Below are positions 6,281 through 9,970 of a stretch of DNA of 9,970 bases, piece by piece (position 1 is the first letter of the stretch; each line of letters opens with the position of its first letter). The notes beneath the pieces are model-generated. The model worked only from the letters and a program-made list of their open reading frames with translations. It did not search any database and was not told the origin of the DNA. This DNA is from Schaedlerella sp. GTDB lineage: Bacteria; Bacillota; Clostridia; Lachnospirales; Lachnospiraceae. The position numbers were made by a program, and so were the translations under genes. Location: positions 1 through 9,970 of the forward strand of contig JAHHTO010000089.1 of NCBI GenBank assembly GCA_020024595.1. The letters are read 5' to 3'.

Positions 6281-7126
6281 TTACTTTAAATCTTTTTTAC
6301 GGAATACCATGATTCCTGTATAGGTGGACAGCAGAATAATCATTGAGGAATACATGAGCATGATCGGTGGATCGATTTGTTCTTCGTTTGCCATCTGAAT
6401 AGCCTGCCCAGTGGGCAAAAAGTCTCTGACAAAGACAAGGATTTTGCGTGTGTTTCCGCTGACATAGGACGGATTGTTTTGAGGTTCCGACTTTTCTATG
6501 CTCACATTTCCACCTTCTTCAACAACAATATCCCCACCTCGAATGATTTCCGGTTCACACAGCTGATTATAACATGCACTGCCTAACATCAATACAAATA
6601 AAAACACACAGATAATGGAAATGCTCGAATTTGTTTTGTTAGCAATCAGCATTGCAAAAACAGTAAACACAGCCGTAAGTGCTGCAATCATAAGAAGAGA
6701 GACAAGTGTATAGGAAACTATGGTGAGGGGACTTGAAAACATTCCATAAAAAGGAATCCCAATTAGAAGCATGGGAAGGATCCATGCAACATTCAGAAAC
6801 CACCCGGCAGAGGTGCTCACCACAAAATTGGACAGATAGATCGCTGCTCTGGAATGGCCTGCAATAACTTTATTCCGCATGGTTCCGTCACTATACTCTT
6901 TGCCAATAAATAGTCCGGTAAGGATAGCACACAAGCCGCCCATGAGAGGATAATATTGAACAAACGGCTCATCCAGGGCAGGAAGCCTGAATTTGGGGGT
7001 TCGTATGGCTTCGATCAGTGGTGCAAGTACCTGTAGAGTCGACCAAGAAAACATCAGAAAAAATGCAAACCAAAAGAATTTATCTTTTTTCAGTTTGGCA
7101 AAATTGGCAGATATCAAATTACACAT
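6281..7126 (-). CDS. ABC-2 type permease of module 2
   Basis: Membrane subunit paired with the ATPase at 7119-8033. The 281-residue protein has about six membrane segments, near 17-38, 58-74, 98-124, 136-162, 167-186 and 256-275. After segment 2 comes G-K-E-Y-S-D-G-T-M-R-N-K, a typical cytoplasmic motif of ABC-2 permeases of this kind. Between segments 5 and 6 is a loop of about 70 residues, rich in Glu, Asn and Pro with C185 and C190 at its start, probably outside the cell. That loop is much longer than in the module 1 permease and may help set substrate choice. An in-frame GTG at 7135 is possible but lies inside the GGGAGGTGG ribosome binding site; the ATG at 7126 is the likely start and gives an 8-base overlap with the ATPase gene, as in module 1. 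Confidence 0.88.
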   Translation of the reverse strand: MCNLISANFAKLKKDKFFWFAFFLMFSWSTLQVLAPLIEAIRTPKFRLPALDEPFVQYYPLMGGLCAILTGLFIGKEYSDGTMRNKVIAGHSRAAIYLSNFVVSTSAGWFLNVAWILPMLLIGIPFYGMFSSPLTIVSYTLVSLLMIAALTAVFTVFAMLIANKTNSSISIICVFLFVLMLGSACYNQLCEPEIIRGGDIVVEEGGNVSIEKSEPQNNPSYVSGNTRKILVFVRDFLPTGQAIQMANEEQIDPPIMLMYSSMIILLSTYTGIMVFRKKDLK

Positions 7127-8033
7127 TTTTGCCACCTCCCACCAGGTTCATATAGTACCCTTCAAGGCTCTCATCCTGTTCCTGCATGGAGAGAATCTCA
7201 CAGTTATAAGGAGAGAGCTTTGCAGCTAGCTGAGACACATTCACCTTTGCAAAAATATCTGCTTCCGTTTGAGAATCCACCTTGTATTCCACACCCATTT
7301 CATCCAGCACGGTGCAAAGCGGTGTTGTACTTGTGACCGTGATATGCACCTTCTTGCGGCAGGCTGCTTCCAATTCTCCGGCACTTAGTTCCTTCACCAT
7401 GCAGCCATCATCAATGATGCCATAGTGTGTAGCAAGACGAGAAAGCTCATCTAAAATGTGACTGGATATCAGCACGGTAATATTTTGCTCTCGGTTGAGC
7501 TTTAAGATCAGTTCTCGGATCTCAATGATGCCCTGTGGGTCCAGTCCGTTGATCGGTTCATCTAAAACAAGAAAATCCGGATCACCCACTAGCGCAATTG
7601 CAATTCCAAGGCGCTGACGCATACCAAGCGAAAAGTGTTTGGTTTTCTTCTTCCCGGTATTCCCTAAGCCCACCAGCTTCAGGATATCCCCCAATCCATC
7701 GTAAGAGGGAAGCCCCAGAACCAAAGATTGCTGCTTGAGGTTTTCCTCAGCGGTCATGTCCAAGTAAATTGCCGGTGCTTCCACCACGGCACCCATGCGG
7801 CGGCGAGATTTCTTGAGTCCTTTTTGTTTAAAATCAATACCATATAGAGAATAAGTGCCATCGGTGGGTGCCTGCAAGCCGCAGATCAAACGGATCAGAG
7901 TGGTTTTACCGGCTCCGTTTTTGCCTACAAATCCGTAGATGGAGCCTTGAGGGATGTGCATAGTTAATCCCCGCAATGCCTGGAACCTTCCATAGGTTTT
8001 CGTTAAATTATTTGTTTCTAAAACATAGTCCAT
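7119..8033 (-). CDS. ABC transporter ATPase of module 2, BcrA/LanF type with E-loop
   Basis: ATP-hydrolysing subunit for the permease that follows. The 304-residue protein has Walker A G-K-N-G-A-G-K-T-T (37-45), Glu85 in the Q-loop position (G-A-V-V-E-A-P), signature F-S-L-G-M-R-Q-R (134-141), Walker B F-L-V-L-D-E-P (154-160), G-L-D-P and H192. The E-loop places it with lantibiotic-immunity and bacitracin-resistance ATPases. Its motifs fall at the same residue numbers as in the module 1 ATPase, but the rest differs at many positions, so it is an older paralogue or a separately acquired relative. The ATG at 8033 follows AAGGAGG by eight bases. The gap of 78 bases to the regulator gene carries the second set of TCTTGA boxes. 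Confidence 0.93.
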   Translation of the reverse strand: MDYVLETNNLTKTYGRFQALRGLTMHIPQGSIYGFVGKNGAGKTTLIRLICGLQAPTDGTYSLYGIDFKQKGLKKSRRRMGAVVEAPAIYLDMTAEENLKQQSLVLGLPSYDGLGDILKLVGLGNTGKKKTKHFSLGMRQRLGIAIALVGDPDFLVLDEPINGLDPQGIIEIRELILKLNREQNITVLISSHILDELSRLATHYGIIDDGCMVKELSAGELEAACRKKVHITVTSTTPLCTVLDEMGVEYKVDSQTEADIFAKVNVSQLAAKLSPYNCEILSMQEQDESLEGYYMNLVGGGKNV

Positions 8034-8076
8034 AGTTACCGCCTCCTTTGATGATCTTTAGTGTAACAGAAAAAGG

Positions 8077-8117
8077 TCAAGAAAGTGGTCAAGATATTTG
8101 TCAAGATTTGGTCAAGA
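8077..8117 (-). promoter_or_regulatory. Four tandem TCTTGA boxes upstream of the module 2 ATPase gene
   Basis: On the minus strand TCTTGA occurs perfectly at 8117-8112, 8106-8101, 8094-8089 and 8082-8077. Centre spacing is 11, 12 and 12 bp. Three of the four continue as TCTTGACC. The first box holds the last codon and stop (TCT TGA) of the regulator gene, exactly as in module 1. A -10-like TACACT lies nine bases after the last box, similar to the TATACT at ten bases in module 1. Probable binding site for the module's OmpR-type regulator, and possibly for the regulator of the other module too. Confidence 0.75.
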
Positions 8118-8783
8118 TTTTTGTTCTGACAGCTTGAATCCAATGCCCCAGACTGTTTCAATATAGTCCTTACCGCCGACCTCCTGCAATTTTTTACGGA
8201 GATTGGAGATATGCTGCTTTAGGGAACGTTCCGTACAGTCCGGCGTGTCCAAACTGATCCGGTCAAGTAGAACACCTTTGGATAGGACTTGTGATGGATT
8301 CTGCATTAGGAGTTTTAGAAGGGCATACTCTGTTCTGGTCAGTGAGAGCGGTATATCGCAGACAGAAGCCGACATGGTTGGGGTATTCAGTTTCAGATCT
8401 CCACAGTGCAGAATATTGGCACCATACGAATTTGATACGTTACGAAGCTGTACAGCGATGCGAGCCAGCAGCTCTTCGACGTTAAAAGGCTTGGTCACAT
8501 AATCGACAGCGCCACCCAGTAAAAGGGATACCTTATCTTGTACACCTACTTTGGCACTGAGGACAATTACCGGGGTGTCTTGGATATGAGGAAGGACTTC
8601 CGCTCCAGAAAGCCCCGGCATCATAAGATCCAATAAGATCAGATCCGGTCGGTTTTGTGAAAGAAGATACAGTGCTTCTGTGCCGGAATAAGCCCGAAGT
8701 GTTGCGTAGCCTTCGTGCTGTAAGATCTCTTCTAAAACATTTCCAATATGTACATCATCATCTATGATGGCGATCGTTTTCAT
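8112..8783 (-). CDS. OmpR-family response regulator of module 2
   Basis: DNA-binding partner of the kinase at 5386-6261. The 223-residue protein has a receiver domain with D8/D9, phosphorylation site D52 (L-L-D-L-M-M-P-G), S76 in L-S-A-K and K98 in V-T-K-P-F. The usual G-A-D-D-Y before this lysine reads G-A-V-D-Y, a mild change outside the catalytic residues. A winged-helix domain covers about 125-222, with L-T-R-T-E-Y-A-L-L-K and Q-H-I-S-N-L-R-K-K-L, ending W-G-I-G-F-K-L. The ATG at 8783 follows AAGGAGG by nine bases. The gene is first in its module. Upstream on the same strand lies a series of hairpins ending in a terminator at 8962-8937, which could either isolate the operon or act as a leader attenuator. 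Confidence 0.94.
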   Translation of the reverse strand: MKTIAIIDDDVHIGNVLEEILQHEGYATLRAYSGTEALYLLSQNRPDLILLDLMMPGLSGAEVLPHIQDTPVIVLSAKVGVQDKVSLLLGGAVDYVTKPFNVEELLARIAVQLRNVSNSYGANILHCGDLKLNTPTMSASVCDIPLSLTRTEYALLKLLMQNPSQVLSKGVLLDRISLDTPDCTERSLKQHISNLRKKLQEVGGKDYIETVWGIGFKLSEQKS

Positions 8784-8936
8784 TACGGATTAACCTCCTT
8801 AGCACAGTATTTACCTGTATGCAGTGTATTTTCTCAGGAAATCTCCCACAGCCCTTCGTAACGGTACTCCATTCATTTCAGACTTGAAGATTGCTTCACG
8901 ATGAAGGACTTATATTTTTTATTCTATCATAAAAAT

Positions 8937-8962
8937 AGAAAAAAGGGTATATACCACCCTTT
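8937..8962 (-). terminator. Rho-independent terminator reading toward the module 2 regulator
   Basis: On the minus strand AAAGGGT (8962-8956) and ACCCTTT (8948-8942) form a 7-bp stem with a 7-base loop, followed by TTTC and then CTATTTTTATG, a T-rich tail. It lies about 155 bases upstream of the regulator start. It either ends an unknown minus-strand RNA from the right or controls read-through into the operon. Confidence 0.6.
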
Positions 8963-8963
8963 A

Positions 8964-9038
8964 CTGCCGAAACGCAGGGATATGATCGTGTTCTGGTATC
9001 CGCTCCGTCATACCAGCCGTGAAAGAGCGGAACGCTCT
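8964..9038 (-). ncRNA. Candidate structured RNA of unknown class, 5' of module 2
   Basis: Three perfect hairpins follow one another here: AGAGCG/CGCTCT (9024-9029/9033-9038, 3-base loop), CTGGTAT/ATACCAG (8993-8999/9010-9016, 10-base loop) and CTGC/GCAG (8964-8967/8974-8977, 6-base loop). CCGCTC (9000-9005), just inside the loop of the middle hairpin, is complementary to GAGCGG (9025-9030) in the first. A pseudoknot or an alternative fold is therefore possible. On the minus strand the series leads into the terminator at 8962-8937, which fits a small RNA or a leader with a switchable terminator. I do not recognise the class. The strand is inferred from the terminator only. No protein-coding frame here is convincing. 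Confidence 0.4.
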
Positions 9039-9442
9039 GTTGGTTGAAAAGATGAAATGGGATTGACTTTGTTTTCTGTTCGCTATTCCGAAGAAGTGTT
9101 AAAAATGCTTCAAGAAAAGTGTATAAATGCACAGGTTATAAAGTAATGAAATGTTTATTTAATACAAAAGCAGTAAAAATCCGATTATCTGCATAAACAC
9201 AGGGACTTTAAACAATAAAAAAATAAAGAAAAATAAAATTGGCATTTCATACAGGATATGAGATGTCTTTTTATTGCTGTGATACAGCATATTTATTCTT
9301 TTTCTGCTTGATTATCAATCAGTTTTCAGAGCATGCTATTGTCAATAGCCTGTTGCGTAAGCAATGCTTGCATTCTTGATAAAGCATGGGATAAAAATAT
9401 TCTAACAGATAGCAGAAAAATAATGATTACTCATTTTTCTAA
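9039..9442. other. AT-rich stretch without a supported gene
   Basis: No frame here is supported. On the plus strand a short frame ends at about 9145 with R-Y-S-E-E-V-L-K-M-L-Q-E-K, which has a protein-like look but is blocked by a stop about 30 codons from its end; it may be the tail of a lost gene. Small perfect dyads occur at 9276-9288 (GCTGT/ACAGC), 9335-9349 (GCTATT/AATAGC) and 9359-9369 (AAGCA/TGCTT). None has a clear role. Confidence 0.45.
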
Positions 9443-9451
9443 TGATATACT
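9443..9451 (+). promoter_or_regulatory. Candidate extended -10 promoter for the SdpI-family gene
   Basis: TG at 9443-9444, one base, then TATACT at 9446-9451 makes an extended -10 element. The -35 region 17 bases upstream reads ATGATT and is weak, as is common for extended -10 promoters. Transcription would start near 9458 and include the dyad at 9475-9495. Confidence 0.4.
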
Positions 9452-9474
9452 AAAGATAAATAGTAATAGACAAA

Positions 9475-9495
9475 TTCCAGTTTGTCGAACTGGAA
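9475..9495 (+). promoter_or_regulatory. Perfect 8-bp inverted repeat in the leader of the SdpI-family gene
   Basis: TTCCAGTT (9475-9482) and AACTGGAA (9488-9495) flank a 5-base spacer, a few bases before the GGGAAGG binding site. It can be an operator just downstream of the promoter, or an RNA hairpin affecting translation. In Bacillus, sdpI is controlled by the ArsR-type repressor SdpR, but no such gene is in this window. Confidence 0.45.
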
Positions 9496-9517
9496 AAGTT
9501 GTAGGGAAGGTGATTTT

Positions 9518-9883
9518 ATGTTTATATTTTTATCGGGGTGTTCCCTGTTAGTTCCTTTATCTATGATTCTGTTGGGGTATAAATGGAAAGAAAATCCACC
9601 AAAGGATAGGAACGGTGGCTCAGGTTATAGAACTACTATGTCAAGATTAAATGAAAGCACTTGGAAATATGCCCATAGATATTGGGGGAAAATAAATGTT
9701 GCTTTGGGAATAATTCTCGTAATTATTACAATTGGTATTTTATTTTTTGTAAAAAGTAATGTGAACTTTGAAATGATTATAACTTATTTGGTTTTTGCCC
9801 AATTATTGGTTATGGCACTTACAGTCATTCCAACAGAATTCTTGTTACACAAACACTTTACCAAACAAGGCGTAGAGAAATAG
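9518..9883 (+). CDS. SdpI-family membrane immunity protein (short form)
   Basis: Small integral membrane protein of 121 residues with three membrane segments, near 2-21, 59-78 and 87-108. Between the first two is the SdpI-family signature: N-P-P-K-D, then G-Y-R-T-T-M-S, then N-E-S-T-W-K-Y-A-H-R-Y-W-G-K. In Bacillus subtilis, SdpI protects the cell from the secreted toxin SdpC and senses it; that protein is longer, with about six segments, so this is a short relative and its target is unknown. The frame is open from a TTG at 9482, but the ATG at 9518 is preferred: GGGAAGG lies seven bases before it, and the protein then starts directly with the membrane segment, as in relatives. It is a lone plus-strand gene with its own candidate promoter. 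A role in resistance to membrane-active peptides would suit its neighbours. Confidence 0.85.
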   Translation: MFIFLSGCSLLVPLSMILLGYKWKENPPKDRNGGSGYRTTMSRLNESTWKYAHRYWGKINVALGIILVIITIGILFFVKSNVNFEMIITYLVFAQLLVMALTVIPTEFLLHKHFTKQGVEK

Positions 9884-9970
9884 AAAAATCTACGATTTGT
9901 ACTCTGGGTATTTCGCACCTGCGAGGAGCTTGCATCACAGCTTCGGACACTTCCGCCTCAGCTATGATAC

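Noticed and set aside
8942..8962. T-box riboswitch, because the minus strand reads AAAGGGTGGTA
   Set aside because: The match is limited to AGGGTGG-TA; the following ACC-GCG part, a specifier hairpin and a downstream aminoacyl-tRNA or amino-acid gene are missing.
8896..9132. 78-codon minus-strand frame
   Set aside because: It spans the hairpins and the terminator, has no ribosome binding site, and its protein sequence has no family-like pattern; read as a by-product of a structured RNA.
9482..9517. TTG start for the SdpI-family protein
   Set aside because: The codons come from the dyad itself; the ATG at 9518 has a good ribosome binding site and gives the expected N-terminus.
9884..9970. 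Possible start of another gene at the right edge
   Set aside because: One minus-strand frame is open to the window edge, but it is short, lacks any recognisable motif and cannot be judged.
1..9970. CRISPR arrays, tRNA or rRNA genes, insertion sequences
   Set aside because: No regularly spaced identical repeats of CRISPR length, no cloverleaf or rRNA-like segments, and no transposase motifs were seen; the TCTTGA boxes are regulatory direct repeats.

Overview
The window looks like chromosomal DNA of an AT-rich, low-GC Gram-positive bacterium, most likely an anaerobic gut Clostridia (Lachnospiraceae type). Evidence is the strong AGGAGG-type ribosome binding sites, a yjdF/azaaromatic-type riboswitch leader with its YjdF gene, BcrAB/LanF-like peptide-resistance transporters with OmpR-family two-component systems, and an SdpI-family immunity protein. 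This is inference from gene content; no rRNA or other phylogenetic marker is present.

Layout. Bases 1-459 hold no recognisable gene. Bases about 469-833 look like a decayed type III toxin-antitoxin locus. It has a candidate promoter, an RNA able to fold as an H-type pseudoknot, an intrinsic terminator, and a toxin reading frame broken by an internal deletion and frameshift. Bases 939-4438 (minus strand) are a four-gene module in the order response regulator, ABC ATPase, single ABC-2 permease, histidine kinase. Bases 4681-5225 (plus strand) are a yjdF-type riboswitch followed by yjdF, ending in a long dyad between the convergent genes. Bases 5386-8783 (minus strand) are a second module with the same gene order. 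Bases 8937-9038 can form several hairpins ending in a minus-strand intrinsic terminator, 5' of the second module. Bases 9518-9883 (plus strand) encode a short SdpI-family membrane protein with a dyad in its leader. The last 87 bases contain no supported gene.

How the genes work together. Each module is expected to sense and resist membrane- or cell-wall-active peptides (bacitracin or lantibiotic type). Each kinase has one membrane segment and almost no outside domain. The kinase would phosphorylate its OmpR-type regulator, which would switch on the ATPase-permease-kinase genes from a promoter between the regulator and ATPase genes. In both modules that gap carries four direct TCTTGA-type boxes at 11-12 bp spacing, and the first box contains the stop codon of the regulator gene. 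The proteins of the two modules are clearly diverged, so this is not a recent tandem duplication, yet the box sequence, box number and placement match. With SdpI and yjdF nearby, the window reads as a small cluster for self-protection against antimicrobial compounds.
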